Part shown: positions 1 to 6,779 of the stretch, one piece after another
How positions within the stretch are numbered: the stretch's first letter is position 1
Layout of the letters: each line of letters begins with the position of its first letter
Source of the DNA: Peptococcaceae bacterium BRH_c23
GTDB lineage: Bacteria; Bacillota_B; Desulfitobacteriia; Desulfitobacteriales; Desulfitobacteriaceae
Length of the DNA: 13,779 nucleotides
Assembly: GCA_000961805.1 (NCBI GenBank)
Contig: LADV01000036.1
Span: 1-13,779 of the forward strand
Reading direction: 5' to 3'
Made by a program: the position numbers and the translations under genes
The notes under the pieces: generated by a model
Seen by the model: the letters and a program-made list of their open reading frames with translations, nothing else
The model's database searches: none
Told to the model about the DNA's origin: nothing

Positions 1-455
1 GAATCGTAGGTCCCATTACTGGTAACCAACTTAACTCTCTTTATGCAACCAAAGTAAGTCAAAAGAGTAATACCCAATCCCGACAAGAGAAAGCAAATGC
101 TATTATCGCAACTGGTAAAAAGTATATCGGTGTTTCATATTTATGGGGTGGGACATCTCCTGGGACAGGTTTTGACTGTTCAGGTTATGTACAGTATGTC
201 TTTGCCCAAAACGGGATTTCTTTACCAAGAGTTTCCCGCGATCAGTACTCGGTCGGAGCTTCCGTGGACTTTAATAATCTCCAGCCGGGAGACTTAGTCT
301 TCTTTTCCATAGCCGGAAATGGAAAGGTCGACCATGATGGGATCTATATTGGTAACGGCCAATTCATCAACTCTTCCAGTTCCAAAGGTGTTACCATTTA
401 TAATTTTGGCCCCTATTGGAAATTGGTTTATGTTGGTGCTAAACGAGTATTCTAA
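1..455 (+). CDS. Secreted NlpC/P60 peptidoglycan hydrolase, C-terminal part (5' truncated by window)
   Basis: The open frame runs from the window edge (first full codon at base 3) to TAA at 453-455. The first residues, IVGPITGNQLNSLY, fit the end of a PG_binding_1 repeat. A short linker and a complete NlpC/P60 domain follow. The domain begins KKYIGVSYLWGG, has the catalytic Cys in FDCSGYVQYVF and the catalytic His in KVDHDGIYIGNG, and an Asn (QFINSSS) in the third polar position, followed by the usual C-terminal strands. Family knowledge: these are extracytoplasmic cysteine peptidases that cut D-Glu to diamino-acid bonds in wall stem peptides. The number of upstream binding repeats and the signal peptide cannot be seen. 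A strong hairpin terminator follows at 493-545. A damaged second copy of part of this gene lies at 12687-12857. Confidence 0.9.
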   Translation, partial: IVGPITGNQLNSLYATKVSQKSNTQSRQEKANAIIATGKKYIGVSYLWGGTSPGTGFDCSGYVQYVFAQNGISLPRVSRDQYSVGASVDFNNLQPGDLVFFSIAGNGKVDHDGIYIGNGQFINSSSSKGVTIYNFGPYWKLVYVGAKRVF

Positions 456-492
456 TCGTTTCAATCAAACGTAACTTGATTTTGTACTTGGG

Positions 493-545
493 AAGATAAC
501 AAAAGCACAGACCCTTAATAATCGGTCTGTGCCTTTCTTTATCTT
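493..545 (+). terminator. Rho-independent terminator after the NlpC/P60 gene, probably bidirectional
   Basis: The core arms GCACAGACC (505-513) and GGTCTGTGC (524-532) are perfectly complementary around an 11-nt loop and are followed by CTTTCTTT. Pairing extends outward imperfectly between AAGATAA (493-499) and TTATCTT (539-545). The convergent LysR gene ends at 575, so the same hairpin may also serve the minus strand. Confidence 0.8.
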
Positions 546-574
546 ATCCTCGGCATCCGTTTGATATAACAATG

Positions 575-1603
575 TCACTGCCATTGTTCTTGCCCATGTA
601 TCTGCCCTTTCCGATTACTCACTGCTGGGTGAGTCAAACGAACCTCACTAGCGTGTTTCTCTAAATCATTATAATTCTTTCTTAAAATATCCGATAACAA
701 CTCGTGATCATGGAGTAGGTTAATTAAGACGTGCTCATCTTTGGTCTGGGTGGTTTGGGTATTGGTGAGAATACTGAAAGGCCGATAAACGAGTGCATCT
801 TGAATTTTTAATGTCTTGAATATTTTCCGGTCGCATTCACTGCTGACAGTCAACGAAGAGATAATGCTAATTCCAAGTCCTGCCGAGACCACTTGTTTAA
901 TCGCCTGAATACTTTCTAGTTCCATAATTACATTCAATTGATTCAGATCAAACCCTCTCTCTTTAAGGGCCATCTCCATCACCTTGCGAGTCCCGGAACC
1001 TTCCTCTCGTGTCACCAGACGCTCATTTGGGAGTTCAGCTAAGGTAATGCTATTCTTTGAGGCCCAGGGGTGAAAATGAGGAATCACGACTACCAATTCG
1101 TCATTCCAAAAATTCTCCACCTTAAGGTCTTTATGCTGAGGGGCTGTCCCCCCGATTAGGGCTATGTGCATTTTTTTCTCTGAAACATCTTGAGCAATCG
1201 ACTCCGTATTACTGATCTTTACTTTGAAGTCCACGTCTGGGTAGGTCTTAGACAAATACGCCATAATATTGGGAAGAATATACTCTCCAATCGTTAAAGT
1301 CGCACCAAGATAAATAAGTCTTCTCTGATTAAGTCTTTTCTGATCTTTTGCCCGGACGCTCATCTCCTCTTTTAAACTCGTAAGAATGTCCAAGATACTT
1401 CGAATACGCGCATAGAAAATTTCACCCTCTTTGGTCAGAGTAACCCCTTTATTGGTACGGTCGAAAAAACGAACACCATACTCGTTTTCCAGACTCTGAA
1501 TCTGCAAACTGATACTGGATTGACTCATGTGGAGATTCTTAGCTGATAACGTAATGTTATTGGTTTCTGCCACCTCTTTAAACACAAGAAGGTGTTGTTC
1601 CAT
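575..1603 (-). CDS. LysR-family transcriptional regulator (CysL-like group)
   Basis: The 342-residue protein has an N-terminal winged helix-turn-helix (about residues 2-60; VAETNNITLSAKNLHMSQSS then LENEYGVRFFDRT), a linker helix, and a periplasmic-binding-like effector domain from about 92 to 297 (LGATLTIGEYILPNIMAYLS, then REEGSGTRKVMEMALKERG). The EEGSGTR stretch is typical of the CysL/CbbR side of the family. The effector is not predictable from sequence. The roughly 45-residue hydrophilic tail (…HPAVSNRKGQIHGQ…) is longer than usual. The ATG is preceded by GGGAG at good spacing. No divergent target gene lies next to it: the upstream 390 bp holds no recognisable gene, so it may act elsewhere or its former partner may be lost. 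Function is assigned only at family level. Confidence 0.9.
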   Translation of the reverse strand: MEQHLLVFKEVAETNNITLSAKNLHMSQSSISLQIQSLENEYGVRFFDRTNKGVTLTKEGEIFYARIRSILDILTSLKEEMSVRAKDQKRLNQRRLIYLGATLTIGEYILPNIMAYLSKTYPDVDFKVKISNTESIAQDVSEKKMHIALIGGTAPQHKDLKVENFWNDELVVVIPHFHPWASKNSITLAELPNERLVTREEGSGTRKVMEMALKERGFDLNQLNVIMELESIQAIKQVVSAGLGISIISSLTVSSECDRKIFKTLKIQDALVYRPFSILTNTQTTQTKDEHVLINLLHDHELLSDILRKNYNDLEKHASEVRLTHPAVSNRKGQIHGQEQWQ

Positions 1604-1994
1604 GATGATGCAGCTCCCTTCCTAAATCCTAAATCCTATATCCACTATATCTATAATTTAAGTTCTCTCCACTTACGAATGCATCCACCTTAATTTTAAT
1701 GTCCGACTTTTAGGATGCACAATCTCCTACTAGAAATGGTTGTCTTAAGGTACTAAAACTATACACTTAGCACGTTATTAAATAAAAAAATTAAGACATG
1801 CCCTTTTAACAGACAAGCCTTAACTATTTTTTATTATATTCCCATTTCAACCTCAACGTTAGAGCCCTTTTTCTGCAGAAGGCTCCATAATGACCGACGC
1901 GTTATGTTTGGGCAAAAAAAACGACGCGCTTTTAATCTATTGCTGTTGCCCGCCTAAAATGAGCAGTCGCTGCCCCCCATACAAACCATTAACG
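1604..1994. other. Gene-free intergenic region between LysR and the small hypothetical gene
   Basis: No reading frame with a credible start or family signature was found on either strand. The stretch contains the heptad repeats; an inverted repeat TGCATCC/GGATGCA at 1680-1719, which could be a LysR operator because it lies 77-116 bp upstream of the LysR start; a short dyad around GAGCC…GGCTC at 1860-1886; and two GACGCG direct repeats about 30 bp apart near 1897 and 1923. An A8 run near 1915 has no clean hairpin beside it. Confidence 0.4.
1621..1641. repeat. Three 7-bp tandem repeats in the LysR leader
   Basis: CCTAAAT, CCTAAAT and CCTATAT lie head to tail immediately upstream of the LysR ribosome binding site. 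On the coding strand they read as ATTTAGG heptads in the 5' leader. They may be a slippage-prone tract or a protein site; no function can be assigned. Confidence 0.5.
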
Positions 1995-2198
1995 CTAATC
2001 ATTTTTAATTAGCTTTTTTTCAATCAAATCACATAATTCATTAAACAATACACCGTCTTCAATTTTCATGTTCGCTTTACGCAAGTATTTTAAAAACTCA
2101 ATAGGAATGCTTTCTTTCGAATCAACCTTATTTGCTACTATGAATTCATTTATTACAATTGTAATTGTCCCCCTATCTTCTCTAATAACTATTTGCAT
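1995..2198 (-). CDS. Small hypothetical protein (67 aa)
   Basis: I do not recognise this protein. It starts at ATG with GAGG 7 nt upstream and a perfect TATAAT at 2225-2230, about 27 nt upstream of the start, although no good -35 box is visible. The predicted protein has a beta-rich N-terminus (MQIVIREDRGTITIVINEF) and a charged helical C-terminus (ELCDLIEKKLIKND). There is no signal peptide, membrane segment, Cys pair or known motif. The good translation signals and balanced composition argue that it is expressed rather than spurious. It stands alone between the LysR gene and decayed sequence. Confidence 0.55.
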   Translation of the reverse strand: MQIVIREDRGTITIVINEFIVANKVDSKESIPIEFLKYLRKANMKIEDGVLFNELCDLIEKKLIKND

Positions 2199-2340
2199 GT
2201 TTTAGCCTCAGTTCTTTAAAAATAATTATATGATTCCACTGCATAAACCCAGAAATTGCAAAAAAGGTTTTCTTACCATTTGAAAAAGTCATTCGTCTAT
2301 TCACACTTCCTATCATTGAGCCATTTCCACTCCGTTATGC

Positions 2341-2466
2341 AAAATTTATTATCATCTATCCGTCACTGGTCTTTCAGTGATCGCTGCTTTATGTATTGGT
2401 TTGATAGAATTAACTCAGAAACTTTCCCTCTTAATATCAAGGCGATGGTATGCTATCCTAAAATAG
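2341..2466 (+). pseudogene. Decayed fragment resembling a HoxN/HupN/NixA nickel-cobalt permease
   Basis: Reading from 2341 in frame gives KIYYHLSVTGLSVIAALC followed by IGLIELTQKLSLLISRRWY, ending at TAG (2464-2466). This matches my recollection of the transmembrane segment of HoxN/NixA permeases that reads approximately RKLYYN(I/M)T(I/V)T..SV..AL.IG.IE. There is no start codon or ribosome binding site in this frame. The residues before Lys2341 (…PFPLRYA) are open only in a neighbouring frame, suggesting a frameshift near 2335-2341. The rest of the roughly 330-residue permease is missing. The overlapping 77-residue frame starting at 2256 is treated as a shadow. This is inferred by eye from about 25 residues and needs a profile search. 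Confidence 0.4.
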
Positions 2467-2524
2467 AGGATTATACATCTACTAAGTGAGGAATAATCCT
2501 TGAATTTACAAAATTCCCAATGAA

Positions 2525-2558
2525 AAGGGGCTGTAACAAAACAAGTTGCAACCCCCTT
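2525..2558 (-). terminator. Hairpin terminator downstream of copZ
   Basis: AAGGGG…TGTAAC pairs with GTTGCA…CCCCTT around an AAAACAA loop, with one mismatch. On the minus strand it is followed by TTTTCATT. It lies about 90 nt past the copZ stop codon and would end the Met-rich/copZ transcript. The arm GGGGCTGTAACAAAAC also resembles some insertion-sequence ends, but no transposase or target duplication is present. Confidence 0.5.
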
Positions 2559-2646
2559 ATCAGGTTATATAATTGGCCCACTTCCAGTTACACAATGTCT
2601 GGATCCCCTCAATAGAGTAGTGCTCTCCTAAGCATAAACAAACTTA

Positions 2647-2910
2647 CTAATTATTAACGACCCTGTAACCAGCCTCATCAACGGCTTTTGCAAGGGATGT
2701 ACGATCAGCGGTTCCAATAACCACTGCCTGTTTATGAGCTAAATCCACTTCTGCCTGAGTAACTCCAGGGACTTTCAATAACGCCTTCTCAACTGAACTT
2801 TTGCAGTGTCCACAAGTCATTCCCTCAATTTTTAATACAATCCCATCTTGGGGATTCAAGGTATTTCCCCCAGAATGGCCTTTATTCGAATTTCCACAGC
2901 AACCACACAT
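2647..2910 (-). CDS. copZ: CopZ-like HMA-domain metallochaperone with Cys-rich N-terminal extension
   Basis: This is a single heavy-metal-associated domain (about residues 20-87). The metal-binding motif GMTCGHC has two Cys that in the family bind Cu(I), and the fold pattern IVLKIEGMTCGHCKSSVEKA…VDLAHKQAVV…AGYRVV is complete. Family role: delivering Cu(I) to a CopA-type ATPase or a copper repressor in the cytoplasm. Unusually, an N-terminal stretch MCGCCGNSNKGHSGG adds three Cys and a His as a possible second metal site. I chose the ATG at 2910, with AGGAG about 12 nt upstream. A TTG at 2919 is possible but sits only 3 nt from the Shine-Dalgarno. It lies 90-99 bp after the Met-rich gene on the same strand with no terminator between them, so co-transcription is likely. 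No CopA is in the window. Confidence 0.85.
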   Translation of the reverse strand: MCGCCGNSNKGHSGGNTLNPQDGIVLKIEGMTCGHCKSSVEKALLKVPGVTQAEVDLAHKQAVVIGTADRTSLAKAVDEAGYRVVNN

Positions 2911-3009
2911 TTTTAACAATCGCTCCTTTTTTTACTTAGAAATAATCTTTAGGTCTTTGCCTTAATTAAGGTAGTATCAAATAGATTTCAGATCCAGCAA
3001 TTCCTAATG

Positions 3010-3435
3010 TTAGAAATTCATCATGTTGCTACCTGTATTTACTGTTCCACTTCCATTCATCATAGAGCTTCCAGAATTGGTATTCCCGCTTCCGTTGCTC
3101 ATCATGTTTCCTCCGTAATTATTCATGAATTGATTCATCTTATCAAGGTTATCTTGTCCCATTTGGGCCTTAACATTCGGGTCTGAATTCATGAGATCTT
3201 GCATCGCCTTAACATCCCCTGTTTGCATGGCGTTCTGCATCCCCGTTGAATTATGAAGATCTTGCATGGCCGTTGAATCCATTAAAGTTTGATGTTGACC
3301 TGGTGAAAAGGTTTGCTGCATGAAGCCTTGCATTTGACCCATCCATCCGCTGCCTTGTTGCTGAGTCGTTCCAGCGAGAGCTGGTAATGCTATAAGCCCT
3401 ACTGCTAAGGTTGCGGTTCCTACGATTACCGTGAT
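3010..3435 (-). CDS. Met-rich exported protein, start region damaged (possible frameshift or non-standard start)
   Basis: The frame gives a signal-peptide core (VGTATLAVGLIALPALAGTT) and then a mature Met/Gln/Asn-rich protein (MGQMQGFMQQTF…, AMQDLMNSDPN…) ending in a Gly/Ser/Asn/Met tail. There are no Cys residues. The only in-frame ATG, at 3342, would discard the signal peptide. A strong AGGGGG Shine-Dalgarno lies 8 nt before an in-frame ATC (3433-3435), used here as the nominal start. Alternatively, ATG at 3463 would read MKIKLGEYTITVIVG into this frame if the five-G run (3444-3448) were four G. So this is either a frameshift, a sequencing error or a rare start codon. Neighbouring copZ and the methionine density suggest Cu(I) or Ag(I) binding outside the membrane; this is inference. 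It is preceded by the tandem-repeat promoter at 3529-3561. Confidence 0.6.
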   Translation of the reverse strand: MTVIVGTATLAVGLIALPALAGTTQQQGSGWMGQMQGFMQQTFSPGQHQTLMDSTAMQDLHNSTGMQNAMQTGDVKAMQDLMNSDPNVKAQMGQDNLDKMNQFMNNYGGNMMSNGSGNTNSGSSMMNGSGTVNTGSNMMNF

Positions 3436-3528
3436 TGTATATTCCCCCTAATTTAATCTTCATTCTACAATTTTGCTTCATTTAGTTTACTGATCTTCCA
3501 TGTCCTTAGTGTAACTCTTGGATACGAT

Positions 3529-3561
3529 CATCTCATGAAAAAGTTGTGAATTTCTCATGAA
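3529..3561 (-). promoter_or_regulatory. Tandem 11-bp direct-repeat operator/promoter of the Met-rich/copZ operon (site A)
   Basis: Read on the minus strand, three contiguous 11-mers occur: TTCATGAGAAA, TTCACAACTTT, TTCATGAGATG. Exact 11-bp spacing of a TTCAYRA core is the arrangement expected for head-to-tail dimers of an OmpR/PhoB-family response regulator. A weak -10 (TACACT) follows 26 nt after the start of the last repeat, with no good -35, consistent with activation. The same motif occurs at 9468-9500 and 12625-12646. Confidence 0.6.
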
Positions 3562-3566
3562 GAATG

Positions 3567-3605
3567 AAATAAATAAACCCTTCTATCTGAAGGGTTTATT
3601 TATTT
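3567..3605 (-). terminator. Long perfect hairpin terminator of the partner-switch operon
   Basis: AAATAAATAAACCCTTC and GAAGGGTTTATTTATTT form a perfect 17-bp stem with a 5-nt loop. The T-rich distal arm supports termination on the minus strand after the STAS gene; the hairpin could work in both directions. It directly abuts the repeat promoter of the next operon. Confidence 0.85.
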
Positions 3606-3736
3606 GCTTTTGCTAGCTCATCTATTATAGGTTTATGAAAGAATAAGAGGGAGTCTATATTAAGGGTGGAATAGACGAAATATCTAAGTTCCAATGCCAA
3701 GAGTGGAAATCTGCTCCAGACCGGATTACCACTGTA

Positions 3737-4096
3737 TCAAACCCTGTCTTCCAACGCTTGCTTTTCTTCAGATACAATTTCAATATATTTTGGCAGTCCC
3801 ACCATTTTAAAAACCTTTTCATAATGGGGGTTTAGATTGCAAACAATAATTTTTTGATTATTACTTTTCCTTGCTTCTGATATAATACCAATTAATATAG
3901 CAATACCTGTGCTGTTAATGTCCCCCACCCGGGCAAAGTTATATATAAATTTAATGGTACCCCGGCGAGACGCCAAGGTGTAGGAAGAGATCATTTCCTC
4001 TTCCCCCTGCCGGGTAAGGTCTCCTGATAGGTCGAAAATTAAAGTTTTACCTCCGGCATCTCTGGTCTTTACATTTAGCTGTGTTTCCACGGGCAT
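3737..4096 (-). CDS. STAS-domain anti-anti-sigma factor (RsbV/SpoIIAA-like)
   Basis: The 119-residue protein is close to the family length and is one STAS domain. It has the N-terminal strand TLIFDLSGDLT, and the phosphorylation loop GDINSTGIAILIG matches the MDS(S/T)GL region of RsbV and SpoIIAA, placing the regulatory Ser at about residue 62. The C-terminal strand-helix KIIVCNLNPHYEKVFKMVGL is also present. Family role: unphosphorylated, it binds the anti-sigma kinase and frees the sigma factor; the kinase phosphorylates it and the phosphatase resets it. Both partners are immediately upstream (24-nt gap to the kinase gene). It is the last gene of the operon, before the terminator at 3567-3605. 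The start has GGAGG close to the ATG. Confidence 0.9.
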   Translation of the reverse strand: MPVETQLNVKTRDAGGKTLIFDLSGDLTRQGEEEMISSYTLASRRGTIKFIYNFARVGDINSTGIAILIGIISEARKSNNQKIIVCNLNPHYEKVFKMVGLPKYIEIVSEEKQALEDRV

Positions 4097-4120
4097 TCTC
4101 CCTCCAATTATTGAAGTATT

Positions 4121-4573
4121 TCATTGATCCTTTGTTGAATTAAAATACATAATCAATCTGATGGTTTTATGTTGAGTTCCCGTCAACAATTCCACCTTAT
4201 CCACCAATTTCTGCATGATAAAAAAACCCCACCCCCGGGTAGTACACTTACCCTCCAACCGGTCCTCCAAGCTGGGAGGTTGTCCATTTATAGTAATCGG
4301 CCACCCACCGGAATCCTGGTCTTCTACGTCAACTTGTAGTGCCTCCGGCAACTTCTTGATAATAACCGATACTGGTTTACCGGATATGTAACTATTGCCA
4401 TGCTCCATGGCGTTGATACAAGCTTCCTCCAGAGCAGTTTGCAAGTCCATCACCCTACTTTGACTTAAACCACATCCTACAGCCATTTCCCCTGCCCCCT
4501 GCAGGGCTATCTTTTCAAACCCCGGCACACTGGGAAAGGTTATCAGCACCGTATCCTCCGGCCAATTTTTCAA
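4121..4573 (-). CDS. RsbW-like anti-sigma serine kinase (HATPase_c_2)
   Basis: The 150 residues form one GHKL ATPase domain: N box LEEACINAMEHGN (residues 48-60), G1 box VEDQDSGG (83-90) and G2 region RGWGFFIMQKLVD (113-125). Family role: it binds and inhibits a sigma factor and phosphorylates the STAS antagonist with ATP. The start is TTG (4571-4573), overlapping the TGA of the phosphatase gene in a TTGA junction, with GGAGGTG 7 nt upstream, so translational coupling is expected. The target sigma factor is not encoded here. The acidic Q/P-rich insert after the G1 box (TINGQPPSLEDRLEGK) is longer than in Bacillus RsbW and could alter partner choice, or the target may not be a sigma factor. 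Confidence 0.88.
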   Translation of the reverse strand: MKNWPEDTVLITFPSVPGFEKIALQGAGEMAVGCGLSQSRVMDLQTALEEACINAMEHGNSYISGKPVSVIIKKLPEALQVDVEDQDSGGWPITINGQPPSLEDRLEGKCTTRGWGFFIMQKLVDKVELLTGTQHKTIRLIMYFNSTKDQ

Positions 4574-6645
4574 TTTGTTTCACCTCCGTTGGCAACTTGT
4601 CCCTGTAATGCCACGAGAGTAATATCGTCATATTGATCAGAACTACCAGTAAAAATATCCAGCGTGTTTTGCAAATAAGCCACTGCCTCGTTTAATTCAA
4701 TCGGGGCTGTTTTAACTAATTCCTCGAAACGTTCAAATCCCCAAAACTCTCCTTGGTCATTAGTGGCCTCCACCAGGCCGTCACTGTAGAAAAATAATAT
4801 CTCACCAGATGCTAAGGAAATGGTAATTTCTTCATATGTGCTATCCTCAAAAACCCCTAAGGGCAAACCGCATACATCCAGATACCTTACTTTCTTCTCC
4901 GCCGGACTGAAGAGCAGTGGCAGCGGTCCGCCTGCATTGGCAATACGACAACATTTATTAGCCGGGTCTAAAATGACGTAAGTCAGAGTCAAAAACATTC
5001 GCGGGGGCATCAATGGGATGAGCAACCTATTTAGTAGATTAAGCGTCTCCCCAGGAGTAACCTTTCCCTTGGTTGCATTATGTAATGCACCCATACCCAC
5101 GACCATCATTAATGCCGCCGGCATCCCCTTGCCTGTTACATCACCTACTGCAATGCCCAGCAAATTGTCTTGGAGAGGGATAAAGTCGTACAGGTCCCCT
5201 CCTACCTCTCTAGCCGGAGTAGCCTTAGCTGTAATACTCCAGCCGGGTAATAGTGGAACCCTGGCTGGAAGAAAACTTTGCTGCACCCTCCGGGCCAACA
5301 CCAGTTCTTCTTGAATGATTTTATGAGTCATTTGCAATTGTTTTATTGCTTCTTCCAACTCCCTAGTTCTATCTTTAACTTTTTGCTCCAGCCCGAAGGT
5401 AAGCTCATTTATGACTGTTTCCCGGTTGGCCAACCCCTGTGCCATATCATTAAAGCCCAGAGCCAGATAACTAAATTCGTCTGTACCAGTGAAATGAACT
5501 CTGGTGGTAAAATCACCGGACTGAATCTTACCCATGCCTGTGTCCAAAAGATGCACCGACCGGGATAAATAGCCGGAGAAAAAATAACCTATAGCGGTGG
5601 CACAGATAATACCCATGGCAGCCAACAAAGCTATCACTATTTGAATATTATTGGAACTGTTCACTACTTCTTTTGTATATACAGCCTGTACTATTAACGC
5701 CTGATTCTCCTTGGTCCAAGCAAAACCCAAAAGTAATTTCTTTCCTGGCAAATACAGCCAACCTTCAGGGTGTTGCCTTGTTTGTTGCAGTATTTCTACC
5801 GTGTTCAATGGGATGTCGGAAATGTTGGAGTACAAAATACCTCCTTGGTTATTTATTAAGATTAGATGTCGATTAAAGTGGGGTGCCATCATTCGCAAGT
5901 ATTGATAATTATTTTGTTGAATGAAGGATAGTCCGGTCATAGCAATATCCTGAGCATTTGCGGCCAGGTTATTCCCCGCTTTTTCCTTGTCCGAAACGTC
6001 AAGCTTATACCAGCTCACCCCTGCTATAACTATTAAGGGCACCACCGCCAATAATATATATGAAAACATAATTTTTTGTTTAAGGGTAAATCCTCTGGCT
6101 ATCCTTGTTGAAAAAAGTTGATCCATTTTATCAAATTGAAAATACGCTAAGAAAAAACGTCTGGTTAAATTTTCAGTCAAAAATATTTTTAAAAGAGAAT
6201 GACTGGCACAAAGATAGATATTTAGGATAATCAATATTAAGGCTTCCGACGGGGTAAAGACATGTCCCCCTGAAGCCATATAAAACATAGTAACCCCAGG
6301 TATAATAGCAATACAAAGGGTATGAACCAATAGTATCCTCAAAAAAAATAGTAAGGGCAGTTTTTTTATGTAAATCAAAGCTTCCTGGTTTTTCCTACAA
6401 GAAACTTGGAAATGCTCTGGGTCGGGTAAGTCTCGTAAGGGTGTTAAAAGCTTTTTCACTACAAAAAGATCCGTAAGGCCAGCCAATACCACCCCAAAAC
6501 CCAGTGGGGCAAACAAATGCTGGTAATTCAAGGAACCCTGGGGATGAATTACAAGGTATGCCGGTATCCCAAGGATAAACAAGAAAAGAAGTCCAATGCA
6601 GCTTTGTTTAATTTCAGACAAGTAAAGTTTTTTATAGTTATTCAT
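4570..6645 (-). CDS. Membrane-bound RsbU/SpoIIE-type PP2C phosphatase with HAMP domain
   Basis: In the 691-residue protein, four hydrophobic segments lie at about 15-35, 46-66, 97-117 and 133-155. A fifth is at 190-212. An extracytoplasmic region spans 213-334, followed by a sixth helix at about 335-357. A HAMP domain (about 358-412; TGMGKIQSGDFTTRV, DEFSYLALGFNDM) and a coiled coil (412-450) precede the PP2C SpoIIE domain (450-680). Metal-ligand acidic residues occur in GGDLYDF (484), GDVTGKG (502), YSDGLVEA (622) and DQYDDITLV (670-674), so it should be active. Role: dephosphorylating the STAS protein in response to a signal sensed at the membrane or passed on from the upstream fusion protein. 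GAGAGGAAG precedes the ATG. It is followed by, and overlaps, the kinase gene. Confidence 0.93.
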   Translation of the reverse strand: MNNYKKLYLSEIKQSCIGLLFLFILGIPAYLVIHPQGSLNYQHLFAPLGFGVVLAGLTDLFVVKKLLTPLRDLPDPEHFQVSCRKNQEALIYIKKLPLLFFLRILLVHTLCIAIIPGVTMFYMASGGHVFTPSEALILIILNIYLCASHSLLKIFLTENLTRRFFLAYFQFDKMDQLFSTRIARGFTLKQKIMFSYILLAVVPLIVIAGVSWYKLDVSDKEKAGNNLAANAQDIAMTGLSFIQQNNYQYLRMMAPHFNRHLILINNQGGILYSNISDIPLNTVEILQQTRQHPEGWLYLPGKKLLLGFAWTKENQALIVQAVYTKEVVNSSNNIQIVIALLAAMGIICATAIGYFFSGYLSRSVHLLDTGMGKIQSGDFTTRVHFTGTDEFSYLALGFNDMAQGLANRETVINELTFGLEQKVKDRTRELEEAIKQLQMTHKIIQEELVLARRVQQSFLPARVPLLPGWSITAKATPAREVGGDLYDFIPLQDNLLGIAVGDVTGKGMPAALMMVVGMGALHNATKGKVTPGETLNLLNRLLIPLMPPRMFLTLTYVILDPANKCCRIANAGGPLPLLFSPAEKKVRYLDVCGLPLGVFEDSTYEEITISLASGEILFFYSDGLVEATNDQGEFWGFERFEELVKTAPIELNEAVAYLQNTLDIFTGSSDQYDDITLVALQGQVANGGETN

Positions 6646-6706
6646 AGCTACTTCCTCTCAATACTTCCTGATATCTTGGATATTTACCAACAAGATATCT
6701 TTCCAC
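6638..6706 (-). CDS. Possible 22-residue leader peptide overlapping the phosphatase start
   Basis: A GTG (6704-6706) has a strong GGGAGG Shine-Dalgarno 7 nt upstream and opens ERYLVGKYPRYQEVLRGSS to a TAA at 6638-6640, overlapping the ATG of the phosphatase gene (6643-6645). A second short frame, 6758-6684 (MVYPCIYAPDYLVGRCDGG…), also has GGAG 7 nt from its ATG and overlaps the first out of frame. These fill the only sizeable gap (134 nt) in the operon. They could be translated coupling or attenuation peptides, or chance. No homology is recognised. Confidence 0.25.
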   Translation of the reverse strand: MERYLVGKYPRYQEVLRGSSYE

Positions 6707-6779
6707 CGTCACACCTCCCAACCAGGTAGTCCGGAGCGTAAATACACGGATATACCATATTTACTCTCCTAATCTTGCC

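Noticed and set aside
2256..2489. 77-residue plus-strand frame in the intergenic region
   Set aside because: No convincing family match or ribosome binding site; it runs over the better-supported HoxN-like fragment in another frame.
2525..2558. Insertion-sequence terminal inverted repeat (GGGGCTGTAACAAAAC)
   Set aside because: No transposase, partner end or target duplication nearby; a terminator hairpin explains the dyad.
3251..3481. 76-residue minus-strand frame starting MKQNCRMKIKLGG
   Set aside because: Beyond the first residues it is an Arg/Asn-rich shadow; the signal peptide and Met-rich protein are in the neighbouring frame.
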